A DNA stretch of 64,000 nt, taken from NCBI RefSeq assembly GCF_001597735.1, contig NZ_LUTS01000008.1:62001-126000 (forward strand), read 5' to 3'. The position numbers were made by a program, and so were the translations under genes. The stretch is from Neptuniibacter pectenicola. GTDB lineage: Bacteria > Pseudomonadota > Gammaproteobacteria > Pseudomonadales > Balneatricaceae. The first letter of the stretch is position 1. The number at the start of each line of letters is the position of its first letter. This document shows positions 39,087-48,031 of the stretch, piece by piece. The notes beneath the pieces were generated by a model. The model did not search any database and was not told where the DNA came from. It saw only the letters and a program-made list of their open reading frames with translations.

Positions 39087-40742
39087 ATGGCGTCTATATC
39101 TAGTCTAGTCGTAACGCTCTCAGCGAATAGTGCAAAACTAGTGTCAGAGCTAGGGAAGTCCAAAAAAAACATTGCTGTATGGGCGCGAAATGTAAGAAAG
39201 CAGGCAAACGTAGCGGCTACAGCACTTGTCGGGACTGCGGCCGCAACAGGCGCGAGCATCGTTTCTATTGTTAACGGACACGCCGCCGAAATAGACAGGC
39301 TGGCAAAAACAGCCGCTAAATTTGGCATGGACACTGAAGCGCTCCAAAAAATCCGCTATCAGGGAGAGTTGACAGGTGTATCAATAAATACTGTTGATAT
39401 GGCACTGCAGCGCATGACCCGCCGCGTGGCTGAGGCCGCAAATGGCACGGGAGAGGCTAAAGACGCGCTAAAAGAGTTAAAGCTAGAAGCCGTTGCGCTA
39501 TCGCGAATGTCACCGGACCAACAGTTTTACGCTATAGCTGAGGCGATGAAAAGCGTTGAAAATCAGGGAGATAAAGTCAGGCTGGCAATGAAACTATTCG
39601 ACTCAGAAGGGGTTTCACTTGTCAATACGATGGCGTCAGATCTAAACGCGACAGCTGCCGAGTTCGATAGCCTTGGTATTGCGATCACCAGCCAACAAGC
39701 GGCAATGGTAGAGGCGTTTAACGACTCAAAAATAAAACTGGGCAGTATTTGGGACGGCTTTAAAAACCAGATTACGGTGCAGCTGTCCCCCGCATTTCAA
39801 CTACTAACTGATTATATTAGTCAGGCAGTTATTGATTTTGGTGGTATGGGGAATGTTGCTACTAGCGTTGTAAACGGTATCGCAACCGCTGCCGGATTTG
39901 TTGCCGATGTGTTTTATGGTTGGCAGCTAGTTATTAAAAACGTTCAGATTCTGTTTGGTAAATTAGCATCCTCAGCACTTAGCGCGCTTGGTGCTGTTTA
40001 TGACAAATACGCATCATTGCGTGAGTTCATGGACGAGGACTTTAAACGCTCAAACTTTTTTGATGGCATGGCCGATGCGTTTGAGTTCCAAACAAACAAA
40101 ATAGATGCTGAGCTGGACGCGCTACTCAAAAAAGGACGCCCATCATTAGAGATCGATGCGCGCATCAAAAGCATTCAAGACAAAGTTAATGCGGCAGGGC
40201 AAGCAACATCAACTACCGTAACCGATAAAAACACAGACACTACCGCCGCCAACACTACAGCAACCAAAAACCTAGCCGAACAGATTAAAAAATCACCGCT
40301 CGGCAACAGCAACAGTAGCGTTTGGGCAGATATTTTTGGCAGCGGAAAAGCAGACGATAAGAAAAATCTGATTGTCTCTGACACCTTCAAAAGCAATGCG
40401 AGAGCTCTAAACGCAGCTATCAACCGCAGTGATGCCAACGATATACAATACTGGGTAGAACGTACCCAAAAAACAGTGGATGCATTAGCGGGGCGTGGTC
40501 AAAACGGCATTAGTTTTGGCAGTGAGCGAACCCACGACATCGACGGTATGCAAGCAGTGCTTGATCGACTCGTTGATAAAGCCCAAGAGCAGCCTGAAAC
40601 CATCGGCAGTATTGATCTAAACGTATCTGCAGACGGTAAAACCCTATCAGGCAAACTGATGGGCGATCCAGACTTTTTAAAACAGATTAAACAACTCGTT
40701 GATAACACAACCAAAGAGACCGCGCGCGCGGTTGCGAGGTAA
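39087..40742 (+). CDS. Tail tape measure protein
   Basis: The 551-aa product starts with the usual SSLVVTLSANSAKLVSELGK helical region, has a hydrophobic segment (AATALVGTAAATGASIVSIV), and long helices with ALQKIRYQGELTGVSINTVD. It is short for a tape measure, predicting a tail of roughly 80 nm if the common rule of about 0.15 nm per residue holds. Confidence 0.88.
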   Translation: MASISSLVVTLSANSAKLVSELGKSKKNIAVWARNVRKQANVAATALVGTAAATGASIVSIVNGHAAEIDRLAKTAAKFGMDTEALQKIRYQGELTGVSINTVDMALQRMTRRVAEAANGTGEAKDALKELKLEAVALSRMSPDQQFYAIAEAMKSVENQGDKVRLAMKLFDSEGVSLVNTMASDLNATAAEFDSLGIAITSQQAAMVEAFNDSKIKLGSIWDGFKNQITVQLSPAFQLLTDYISQAVIDFGGMGNVATSVVNGIATAAGFVADVFYGWQLVIKNVQILFGKLASSALSALGAVYDKYASLREFMDEDFKRSNFFDGMADAFEFQTNKIDAELDALLKKGRPSLEIDARIKSIQDKVNAAGQATSTTVTDKNTDTTAANTTATKNLAEQIKKSPLGNSNSSVWADIFGSGKADDKKNLIVSDTFKSNARALNAAINRSDANDIQYWVERTQKTVDALAGRGQNGISFGSERTHDIDGMQAVLDRLVDKAQEQPETIGSIDLNVSADGKTLSGKLMGDPDFLKQIKQLVDNTTKETARAVAR

Positions 40743-40745
40743 ACC

Positions 40746-41351
40746 ATGGCACTGGACGACCTATCATTTAAACTCTATCAAGATTCAGCGCTAACAACGC
40801 CATACGGCGGAACGCTAACGATTACGCATAACAGTGATTTATCAGACGGAGCGCAGGACTTTATTCTCTACTTTGGGTCTGCAAGCACATCCGTGCAACT
40901 GCAATCAAACGTAAACCCGGGCGTAGATAATATCGTCGTCACACCTGTCGATAATCTGCCCGAATGGGAAGCATCAACCGCACAAGTTGTTGGGTATAGC
41001 GCAGAACCGACGGTCGGGAATGGTCGTCGATACCAAGTGACAACCGCAGGCACGTCAGACGCTACAGAACCAACGTGGCCAACATCGATAGGCTCAAGCG
41101 TTACCGACGGCACAATTATCTGGACGTGCGTATCCAGCACCCACGAAACAACCGAGGTAAAACTAGCTGCCACCGCGCTCGATCTTGATACTGCAACCGC
41201 TGGCGCTGGTTTATCGCTGGGAACAACAGTTCTTTCTGGTGTTGCGAATGCTAAAGAAATTCATGTTCGTGTGACAAATACGGTTGAGGACATTAGCAAC
41301 GCAAACGACATAGCGCTCAGTTTTAACAATGTGCTGGAGACCGCTCAATGA
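40746..41351 (+). CDS. Phage tail/structural protein (201 aa)
   Basis: The product starts MALDDLSFKLYQDSALTTPY. It is beta-rich and threonine-rich, and the C-terminal part (GLSLGTTVLSGVANAKEIHV) looks like an immunoglobulin-like or distal-tail fold. It lies after the tape measure and overlaps the next gene. A specific family is not recognised. Confidence 0.62.
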   Translation: MALDDLSFKLYQDSALTTPYGGTLTITHNSDLSDGAQDFILYFGSASTSVQLQSNVNPGVDNIVVTPVDNLPEWEASTAQVVGYSAEPTVGNGRRYQVTTAGTSDATEPTWPTSIGSSVTDGTIIWTCVSSTHETTEVKLAATALDLDTATAGAGLSLGTTVLSGVANAKEIHVRVTNTVEDISNANDIALSFNNVLETAQ

Positions 41352-41944
41352 GAATCCATGTAAACAATTATAGCAGCACGATAGATACAACAACCGTGCT
41401 AGATAGTGATTTAACGCTAGACGTAGATTCTGCAACCGGCCTGCCGTCACTTGCAGCAGGTGAGTACATTGAGCTAACAATCACTGACTCGCTAAGCGCA
41501 CCAACTAAAACCGAAATTATTAAAGTTACAGCGATATCCAGCGAAACCCTGACAATCGAGCGCGCCCAAGAGGGCACAACCGCCCAAGGCTGGGTGTCTG
41601 GTGATTTTATAGAGTGTCGCGCCACCAAAAACAGCTTTGATCAGCTCGATGGGACAGAGATAAAACGCTACAAAGAGACCGTGGCAACAGCGAGTAGCGC
41701 TATTGATCGCGCCGACGGTGGGATACAAACCTACACAATGACAGCAAACACAACATTCACCATCGCGATCAATGCCGGTGAATCGTTAACGCTGCATTTA
41801 TCAGCAGGTGATACATACACTGCAACATGGCCAGCAATGACGTGGGTGGGAGGATCTGCTCCAACATTAACCGCTGTTGATGCAATCACGTTCTGGAAAG
41901 TAGGCTCAGATCTCTTTGGCGCGTATGTAGGGAGTATTGCGTAA
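41348..41944 (+). CDS. Phage tail protein (198 aa)
   Basis: The N-terminal 100 residues (STIDTTTVLDSDLTLDVDSA; ERAQEGTTAQGWVSGDFIEC) match a small beta module common in phage tail tips. The C-terminal half (TMTANTTFTIAINAGESLTL) is a repeat-like beta sandwich seen in tail fibre tips. It is coupled to both neighbours. It probably belongs to the distal tail. Confidence 0.6.
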   Translation: MRIHVNNYSSTIDTTTVLDSDLTLDVDSATGLPSLAAGEYIELTITDSLSAPTKTEIIKVTAISSETLTIERAQEGTTAQGWVSGDFIECRATKNSFDQLDGTEIKRYKETVATASSAIDRADGGIQTYTMTANTTFTIAINAGESLTLHLSAGDTYTATWPAMTWVGGSAPTLTAVDAITFWKVGSDLFGAYVGSIA

Positions 41945-42624
41945 TGCTAGGGCCAATGTTGAGAGCCGCGGCGGGGAATAATGAAGAATCGCCCAGTGTA
42001 TCACTGTTGCTAGATTACAGTGACGGACTAACAATAACAGATGCGTCTGGCAATAATATGACAATTATTGAGGATGGTTCTGTAGGTATATTGGATACAT
42101 CGCCCGCACCTATAGGTGATTATTTTCTAGATTTTGGTGCGCTAAGCGGCGGGAATAGGCTGCGCGTTGCGGATAATCCGAATCTACGTCTAAAAACGAC
42201 AGGTTGGGGGATGGAAGCATTTATTCGGTTGCGGTACACAAATAAGCATTTTTTTTTGTTCTCAAAGGGGTTGGCGGGCAATTTAAACGATGCATGGTAT
42301 TTTGGTCTTTTGTCTAGCGGGTCATCTGTAAATATTGCATTCGCAGGCAAAAATAATACTACTGCTTTTTATCAGGCCTATGCGCCTACAGCTGATACAA
42401 CAAACTTTCATCACTTATCTATAAATAGCGACGGTGATGACGTTACTGTTTACGTTGACGGCGTGGCCGTTGGCACATTCCCTGAGCCTGATATATTTCA
42501 GGGAGCGGGTGATCTTTTTATCGGCGGCTGGAACTATACAACATCTAATGTTGCAGGTGCCTATGCTGACGGAATCACGTTTAAGCATGACGGGCCAATC
42601 CGTACGGGTAATTTTACAATTTAG
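41944..42624 (+). CDS. LamG/concanavalin-like domain tail protein (226 aa)
   Basis: Most of the product is a concanavalin A-like jelly roll: GWGMEAFIRLRYTNKHFFLF, TNFHHLSINSDGDDVTVYVD and GDLFIGGWNYTTSNVAGAYA are typical LamG strands. Such domains bind glycans, so this is a candidate receptor-binding or decoration protein. The short N terminus (MLGPMLRAAAGNNEE) may dock on the tail. Confidence 0.75.
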   Translation: MLGPMLRAAAGNNEESPSVSLLLDYSDGLTITDASGNNMTIIEDGSVGILDTSPAPIGDYFLDFGALSGGNRLRVADNPNLRLKTTGWGMEAFIRLRYTNKHFFLFSKGLAGNLNDAWYFGLLSSGSSVNIAFAGKNNTTAFYQAYAPTADTTNFHHLSINSDGDDVTVYVDGVAVGTFPEPDIFQGAGDLFIGGWNYTTSNVAGAYADGITFKHDGPIRTGNFTI

Positions 42625-42642
42625 CTAACGCTGGGTGCATAA

Positions 42643-44739
42643 ATGCTTTCAATAAACTCAACTCCCGTTAATAGCTCGCAGCTAAACGGTACAGGCATTC
42701 CAGCTGACCCACTGCACATAACAGGCTCCGGCGTATTGTTAACGCTCAATCAACGCGTTCAAAGCCTGCCTGCTGGTGGCGAGATTATTGTTCTGTCTCA
42801 GGTGGTGGGTGTGCCTACTGGCGGCACACTGATAACACTAAACCAAACGGTTGAGCTACATCAAACGGCTGCAGGTAAACTTTTAGCCGTAGATCAATCC
42901 GTATCCGCTACCGCCACTGGTATTATTGCTAGGCTGGCGCAACGCGTAAGACGTGCAGCTGATGATTATCAGTTTAAACAGCCCGATGGCGCGCTGTTGG
43001 GCTGGGATGGGTTTGATTTAACAGTATCAGTTGGCGGTAACACTGTTGATGATATGTTAACCGGTGACGTGACAATTACACGCCGAGAGGGTGATTCTAC
43101 CCTGGCAACAATAATGTTAATCCCGCCGATGGGCGTTCAAAACATAAATCAGTATCACGGCAAATCCGTTATCATTACCGCGTCGGCCGTTAATCGATCC
43201 AAAATTATCTACACTGGCGTTGTTGATGTGCCAGAAATCGACATTATCAACGAGACGATCACCCTGCAATGCACCGACAGCCGAACCGAAAAAAACAACG
43301 CACTCTCCGAGAGCTTTGTGCGCGGTGTTGGCTATTACTCAGATGCTGTATTTAGCAGTGCGGACGATCTAAACGCAGAGCTAGAACAGCGCTTAGAAAC
43401 AATCCCGTATGCATGGGACTACGCAACAGATGGAACAGGACGGCTTACCGCGTGGGAACCTAAATCAACACCTGATTACATCCTCACTGATGAATCTATA
43501 TTCCGGCGTAATCCGTCTGTTACTGTGCTATCCCGTGGCCGCGTAACCAACAAAATCACCTGTACATTTACATACAACTATCAACTACTCCGCCACCGAG
43601 AACGCAACTACAGCTTTGATAGCGGCTTATGGATGGCGTATTACGATATTTGGGGATTGCCTCCGTCCAATATCGATTTAAAACAAGCGATTGATTCGGC
43701 AGGCTGGCCATACGATAACTACAACTTTGAAGGACTGGACCCTGCGGGGCGCTACACAATAAACGGCGTTTCGTACTACTGGAGCCCGATTACTCGCACC
43801 GGTGACGTAGTTGCAACACAGAAAAAAGATGCGAATGGCAACCCTGTTGTTGACCAAAACGGCGAGCCTGTTTACGACTACAACCGAGACAACCAAACAT
43901 CAATAGACAATACCAATCTATACGCGCAAAAGGCTGCTTGGAAGGCAAGCAAACGCTGGTCTCAAAACATCACAGAGACGATTGAATGCACGTTACAAGC
44001 GCCGCAATCAATCGCACAATACGGCGAGGTATCGAGCGAGGTTAGCTATGGTACAGCAGACGAGTATGACGCGTCCGATTGGGAGAACTACATAGCCCAC
44101 GCGAACCCGCCATCGTCCGCGACACAAACCGCCAACGGCGACTACGTTATTAAAAAAACGACAGATATAAATGCGTTTAATAACATGGTGCTAACCGGGT
44201 TAAACCGAGAGAAAACCAAAATCATCAAGGGCCACCGAGACAATCGCGTTAATTTTGAAACCCCCGCATGGCCTGATGTTGAGCTCTACCACACCATAAA
44301 AACAACCGCAGACAAAGTGACGGCAAAGGGTAAAGTAACCGAGATCACCCACACGTTTGACACTGTCGACCTGTTTGCATCTACCGAGATAGAGCTGTCA
44401 TTAAGCCAATCAATCGGCAGCGCATCAAATGACGACATTGTTATCCCGTCTAGGCCTTCGCTGGTGGACTCTGCAAACACCCCGAGCACAATCAAACTTG
44501 GACCTCATACAATCCCGTTAGGCGGTACTCAAGATCCTGATTGGGCAGGCTACATATTCCAAGAGAAAAGTAAGCCCGGCGGCACGTTTACACTCGGACT
44601 AAAAACGCCGGTCGCGATGATTGTTGACACTCCCGCAATTGATGACGAGAGCCGTGACACAAAAGAGCTTTCAGTATCAAAAACCTACAACATCGCAATA
44701 CGAAACGATTTGCTACAGGTAACGTTCGATGGCAAATAG
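42643..44739 (+). CDS. Central tail protein (698 aa)
   Basis: This is the largest late gene after the terminase. The N-terminal 100 residues form short strand repeats (LNQRVQSLPAGGEIIVLSQ; LNQTVELHQTAAGKLLAVDQ). The middle (KSVIITASAVNRSKIIYTGV; VTITRREGDSTLATIMLIPP) resembles the hub domains of baseplate/central fibre proteins. It is likely the tail-tip hub linking tube and fibres. Confidence 0.65.
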   Translation: MLSINSTPVNSSQLNGTGIPADPLHITGSGVLLTLNQRVQSLPAGGEIIVLSQVVGVPTGGTLITLNQTVELHQTAAGKLLAVDQSVSATATGIIARLAQRVRRAADDYQFKQPDGALLGWDGFDLTVSVGGNTVDDMLTGDVTITRREGDSTLATIMLIPPMGVQNINQYHGKSVIITASAVNRSKIIYTGVVDVPEIDIINETITLQCTDSRTEKNNALSESFVRGVGYYSDAVFSSADDLNAELEQRLETIPYAWDYATDGTGRLTAWEPKSTPDYILTDESIFRRNPSVTVLSRGRVTNKITCTFTYNYQLLRHRERNYSFDSGLWMAYYDIWGLPPSNIDLKQAIDSAGWPYDNYNFEGLDPAGRYTINGVSYYWSPITRTGDVVATQKKDANGNPVVDQNGEPVYDYNRDNQTSIDNTNLYAQKAAWKASKRWSQNITETIECTLQAPQSIAQYGEVSSEVSYGTADEYDASDWENYIAHANPPSSATQTANGDYVIKKTTDINAFNNMVLTGLNREKTKIIKGHRDNRVNFETPAWPDVELYHTIKTTADKVTAKGKVTEITHTFDTVDLFASTEIELSLSQSIGSASNDDIVIPSRPSLVDSANTPSTIKLGPHTIPLGGTQDPDWAGYIFQEKSKPGGTFTLGLKTPVAMIVDTPAIDDESRDTKELSVSKTYNIAIRNDLLQVTFDGK

Positions 44740-45709
44740 AGCGCAAGAAAACTATAAATTAATCGTTGGTATTGAGGGCAGCCGCAGCGGCGACATTCCA
44801 AGCCACAAACAAAAAGACAAAATACCAGGTCGGCGTGGCATTGTGTATTTTAATGCCGACGGCTCGTCGTCATCAACAACCGGCAACCCGCCCAGCGAAG
44901 ATGAAGACGGCAACAAAACCGCCGGCACAACGCAGCCCGACGATGGCAGCGGATCATCTAATGGTGGCAATACAACAGGCGACACTGGAATAACCGACCC
45001 ATACCCAATAGATGATCCAGCAGCAAACGGTAGCGGGATTTACAATGTTGACAACCTAACACTTGGCGACTTAGTTAAGGGGTTGACCGGTCTTAAAGAT
45101 TGCGCCACAGGTGATCCTGTAGACGTTCGATTTGACGGCCAGTTTACCGCGCCAGAGGGGTGGGATGATCCTAATAGTCTTCCAGTCGATCCAGAATATA
45201 GAGCAGGGTATTATTATTATAGCGCCGCTACCGGCGCTTACAAAGCGTCTACTCCAACAGGGTCGTTCGAACTATTCGCAGAAAGCAATAACGCAACGCT
45301 AACACGGCGTGTTGATGATACGTTTTATTACACCACTCCAGGGTGGTGGGAGAACTCTTACACCGCACATTCTCGTGAGTGCGGGTCATCAACAGAGGAC
45401 TACTGCACAATAGTTCCATATTTAACATCATGGCCATCCGACAAACCCATGCAGCTCAGCTATAACGCTGAAACGGGAAAATACGAAACAAACCCCTATG
45501 ATAGTAACGTAACAACCGCATACGCCCAGCCGGTTAGCTCGTTTTCGCTCTGCAACAGCAACGGCGAGACAATAAAATCATTCCCGCAGGCGAACGGCGG
45601 CCAAGCCCTAATGAATCAAACAACAGGCGTCGCCACGTTCATTGATGCTAACGGAAAAGTCACCGGCTACGGCGACGGCGCAGCTGTAACAAACGGTCAA
45701 CCTAGATAG
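44729..45709 (+). CDS. C-terminal tail/fibre protein (326 aa)
   Basis: The product overlaps the hub gene by 11 bases. A low-complexity G/S/N/D-rich linker lies at about residues 45-95, and a beta-rich region with aromatic repeats (EYRAGYYYYSAATGAYKAST) follows. As the last gene of the late operon it may be a fibre or adhesin. No family is recognised. Confidence 0.6.
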   Translation: MANRAQENYKLIVGIEGSRSGDIPSHKQKDKIPGRRGIVYFNADGSSSSTTGNPPSEDEDGNKTAGTTQPDDGSGSSNGGNTTGDTGITDPYPIDDPAANGSGIYNVDNLTLGDLVKGLTGLKDCATGDPVDVRFDGQFTAPEGWDDPNSLPVDPEYRAGYYYYSAATGAYKASTPTGSFELFAESNNATLTRRVDDTFYYTTPGWWENSYTAHSRECGSSTEDYCTIVPYLTSWPSDKPMQLSYNAETGKYETNPYDSNVTTAYAQPVSSFSLCNSNGETIKSFPQANGGQALMNQTTGVATFIDANGKVTGYGDGAAVTNGQPR

Positions 45710-45764
45710 TTTTTGATATGTATCAAACAAAACATTCCTGAAAAAACACAAGAGGTTTTGGTTT

Positions 45765-45834
45765 CCGAATATACAGGGTTTAAAAATATGTAACTTATTG
45801 ATAAAAATAGGTTGCAATTGCCCGAAATATTCGG
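45765..45834 (+). other. Candidate integrase arm-type sites, right
   Basis: CCGAATATACAG (45765-45776) repeats the left-arm 12-mer at 10933-10944. An inverted copy ATTCGG lies at 45829-45834. The layout fits arm sites on the attR side. Confidence 0.5.
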
Positions 45835-45841
45835 ATAATAC
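45812..45841 (+). promoter_or_regulatory. Prophage-borne promoter candidate for tRNA-Leu
   Basis: TTGCAA (45812-45817) and TAATAC (45836-45841) are 18 bp apart. GATAAT at 45834 is an alternative -10. The sequence GCCCC follows directly, a GC-rich discriminator like that of stable RNA promoters. It points into the attR remnant and the tRNA-Leu gene. Confidence 0.45.
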
Positions 45842-45876
45842 GCCCCAACTGATTGAGGCATAACGGTTTTTGCTCT

Positions 45877-45929
45877 GACTGCAACTCCGTGTACGCCGGT
45901 TCGATTCCGACCCGCGCCTCCATTAAAAT
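45877..45929 (+). other. attR core with 3' tRNA-Cys remnant
   Basis: This is an exact copy of 10828-10880. It contains only the 3' half of tRNA-Cys, from the anticodon arm to CCA, and cannot make a tRNA on its own. It marks the right end of the prophage. Confidence 0.93.
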
Positions 45930-45931
45930 TC

Positions 45932-46018
45932 GCCCGGGTGGTGAAATTGGTAGACACAGGAGACTTAAAATCTCCCGATCGTAAGATTGTACCGGTTCGA
46001 GTCCGGTCCCGGGCACCA
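45932..46018 (+). tRNA. tRNA-Leu (TAA)
   Basis: The acceptor stem GCCCGGG pairs with CCCGGGC, the anticodon is TAA at 45966-45968 in loop CTTAAAA, a long variable arm is present, the T loop is GTTCGAG, and CCA is encoded. It begins three bases after attR, so it was once the third gene of the Gly-Cys-Leu operon. Confidence 0.97.
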
Positions 46019-46035
46019 CTTTTGTGGTGCACTTT

Positions 46036-46068
46036 AAACCCCGCAAGTTAACGCTTTCGGGGTTTTTT
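46036..46068 (+). terminator. Terminator of the tRNA operon
   Basis: AAACCCCG and CGGGGTTT form a perfect 8-bp stem with a 14-nt loop and a T-run. It is the original end of the tRNA-Gly/Cys/Leu transcript. Confidence 0.85.
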
Positions 46069-46217
46069 GTTGTCTTTTTTTTACGTGCAGTACAACGAAT
46101 TAACTGATTCTTTCTGTCTTGTGATTTGTCGCCCACTCGAATGTCGCATGAGTGCTGCCTTAGCGGTCGATGGCCAATCGTCTCGATTTGATGCGCTTTA
46201 AGGTTATAGCGCTTAAT

Positions 46218-46234
46218 TGTAGCGATCTGCTACA
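46218..46234 (+). promoter_or_regulatory. Palindromic operator candidate of the TA locus
   Basis: TGTAGC-GATCT-GCTACA is a perfect inverted repeat 38 bases before the antitoxin start, the usual place for autoregulation by a ParD-like antitoxin. The 200 bases before it show no gene. Confidence 0.55.
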
Positions 46235-46271
46235 GTTGATAAGAAGTCAATAAAACGATAGAGAGCATCAT

Positions 46272-46692
46272 ATGGCAAAGGCACATTCCCCACTGCGTTT
46301 AGACGCCAGTCTAGTAGAGCAAGCCAAGCTATCAGGCAAGCATCTCCATCGTTCGACTGCTGAGCAGATCGAGTACTGGGCAGACATTGGCCGCAGCGTA
46401 TCTAAAGTGATTACGCCTGAGACTTTACTGCAGCTTTATGCAGGGTTGGTGCAGGTAAAAGTCGAGCCGGTAAATGGTCCAGCTGTCGATCCGGATAAGC
46501 ATCTTTGATGCCTTGGAAAATGACCGAGTCACTGGTTGTCTTCAGGATGATATAACTTCCAGCGCATTAAGGTATCAGGCTTCAGCCCAATACCCAGGAA
46601 TGTTAGAACAAATTGCTCCAGATGGTGTAGTGGCTGTAGGTCAGTTTGAAAATGGTCAATTCATTCCGTCCACGGGCATGATTGGTGAGTAA
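46272..46692 (+). pseudogene. ParD-like antitoxin gene broken by a frameshift
   Basis: The first frame (46272-46508, 78 aa, MAKAHSPLRLDASLVEQAKL) carries the ribbon-helix-helix-like N terminus and stops after DPDKHL. The second frame, from about 46493 to 46692, encodes the expected rest: FDALENDRVTGCLQDDITSS, RYQASAQYPGMLEQIAPDG and a closing GQFENGQFIP. The two join with a one-base shift around GATAAGC. The family's usual single frame is about 130 aa. Confidence 0.7.
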
Positions 46693-47263
46693 TCCCAAGC
46701 AGCTGTGGATGCTTGTTGGCGGCAACGGCGCAGGCATAAGTACTTTCTACCGTAAATACCTTGAACCACTGAGCATGTCGTTTATTAATGCTGATCTGCT
46801 CGCAAAGCAAGTCTTCCCTGATGACCCGGAAGGTAATAGCTATGAGGCAGCCCAGCTAGCGACGCAGATGCGTGAGCAACTGCTGATCGATGGGGCGAAT
46901 TTTTGCTTTGAAACCGTCTTCTCTCACCCCTCAAAAATCGACTTTGTGGCTAAGGCCAAAGCGTTTGGTTATCAGGTTGTTTTAGTATTTATCCGCGTTG
47001 ATAGCCCCTTATTGAATAAAGCCCGTATATCCCAGCGAGTAGGGGAAGGTGGGCACTTTGTACCTGATGACAAAGTAGAGGCGCGCATTCCTAGAACGTT
47101 AGCAAATGTCCGAAGCGTACTTCCTCTATGTGATCATGTGAGAATTCTGGATAACTCCCGTTGCGATAACCCCTTCGAACAAGTGGCGACGATCCGAAAT
47201 CAAACGATCACAGAGCATAAGAAGCCATCACCTGTCTGGGCATCAGATTTGTTATACAGCTGA
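46685..47263 (+). CDS. Zeta-toxin-like P-loop kinase with a lost Walker lysine
   Basis: The start is GTG 46685. The 192-aa product has the zeta-family layout LWMLVGGNGAGISTFYRKYL, FINADLLAKQVFP and FCFETVFSHPSKIDF. The Walker A should read GAGKST but here is GAGIST (ATA for AAA), which removes the essential lysine. Zeta toxins phosphorylate UDP-N-acetylglucosamine or nucleotides, and this copy is probably inactive. It overlaps the broken antitoxin. Confidence 0.8.
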   Translation: MSNPKQLWMLVGGNGAGISTFYRKYLEPLSMSFINADLLAKQVFPDDPEGNSYEAAQLATQMREQLLIDGANFCFETVFSHPSKIDFVAKAKAFGYQVVLVFIRVDSPLLNKARISQRVGEGGHFVPDDKVEARIPRTLANVRSVLPLCDHVRILDNSRCDNPFEQVATIRNQTITEHKKPSPVWASDLLYS

Positions 47264-47473
47264 GCGGTGGCATCATGCTGTGCGGCTCTAAGGTCTTATA
47301 TTTTATACTGCCTTAGTATTTTAGAGGCTGTACCACGGTACAATAATCCTATCTGATTCATTTCGTTATAATGGATGCGTTATATATGTTTGCTGTGGAC
47401 CGGTAAGCTGAATGATTATTGTGCTGCTATACTGATTTAAAGATCAGCAGTAGCTTTGAGCAATTAGCGCTCT

Positions 47474-47971
47474 ATGGAGGGAGGTGTGGGTGATCTATCT
47501 AAAGGCATATTAATGCTGTTGATTGCGGGTGTGGTTGGCAGTCAGGCGTTTAAAGCACTGGATTCAGGTGATCTATCCAGCCCCACTGTTGCGTCTAGTC
47601 CTAAGTCTGCCGATGAGAAGGCTATTAAGTCAATTATGGCGGGTGCGGACCCCTCGGATGTTCTGGCAGCGACTGCTGCAGGTAAGCGCCCCACGCATGA
47701 ATGTGATGCGGGATATATAATCGGCGATCTAGATGATAATCCGTTTTCAGAGATCAGCTATGCCTCAGTTAATGCTGAAGGTATCACTTATATTCAGGTA
47801 TCTAGGTACAATCCTTCTTACTTGATTCAAAAGCAGTATCAGGTGGTTTCTGCCACTGAGATTGACGAGATCCCGGACAGTATAAAAGAGCGATTGCAGC
47901 AGACTATCGCTAATCCTGCCCGATGCAACAGCATGGATCTTTACCTTTCAAATATTAAACATACACAGTAG
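47474..47971 (+). CDS. Membrane-anchored hypothetical protein (165 aa)
   Basis: The N-terminal segment LSKGILMLLIAGVVGSQAFK looks like a signal anchor. The rest is a soluble domain with CDAGYIIGDLDDNPFSEISY and a second cysteine near the end. A start at GTG 47486 is possible because AGGGAGG directly precedes it. No family is recognised. The 210 bp upstream hold hairpins but no gene. Confidence 0.5.
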   Translation: MEGGVGDLSKGILMLLIAGVVGSQAFKALDSGDLSSPTVASSPKSADEKAIKSIMAGADPSDVLAATAAGKRPTHECDAGYIIGDLDDNPFSEISYASVNAEGITYIQVSRYNPSYLIQKQYQVVSATEIDEIPDSIKERLQQTIANPARCNSMDLYLSNIKHTQ

Positions 47972-48031
47972 CGCCGCCTTATCGAGGCTGACCACTTTCG
48001 CGCGGTAGCCTCAGTGGTTTTCAGCTAGCTT

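Larger units (their letters stand above)
10828..45929. mobile_element. Complete temperate siphovirus prophage (HK97-type head) in tRNA-Cys
   Basis: A 53-bp sequence starting GACTGCAACTCCGTGTACGC occurs at 10828-10880 and 45877-45929, bounding about 35.05 kb. The interior holds a tyrosine integrase with a small companion, repressor and cro, an initiator with iterons, SSB, lysis, terminase, HK97 portal/protease/capsid, and tail genes with a tape measure and a G/GT frameshift. All modules for a functional phage are present without obvious breaks. The insertion separates tRNA-Leu from tRNA-Gly and tRNA-Cys. Confidence 0.95.

Noticed and set aside
45877..45929. Second tRNA-Cys gene
   Set aside because: Only the 3' half is present; there is no matching 5' acceptor strand or D arm. 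It is the attR remnant.
45697..46136. Leftward genes over attR and tRNA-Leu
   Set aside because: They read antisense through a tRNA gene and the att core, giving the usual spurious tRNA-derived peptides (for example ARDRTRTGT).
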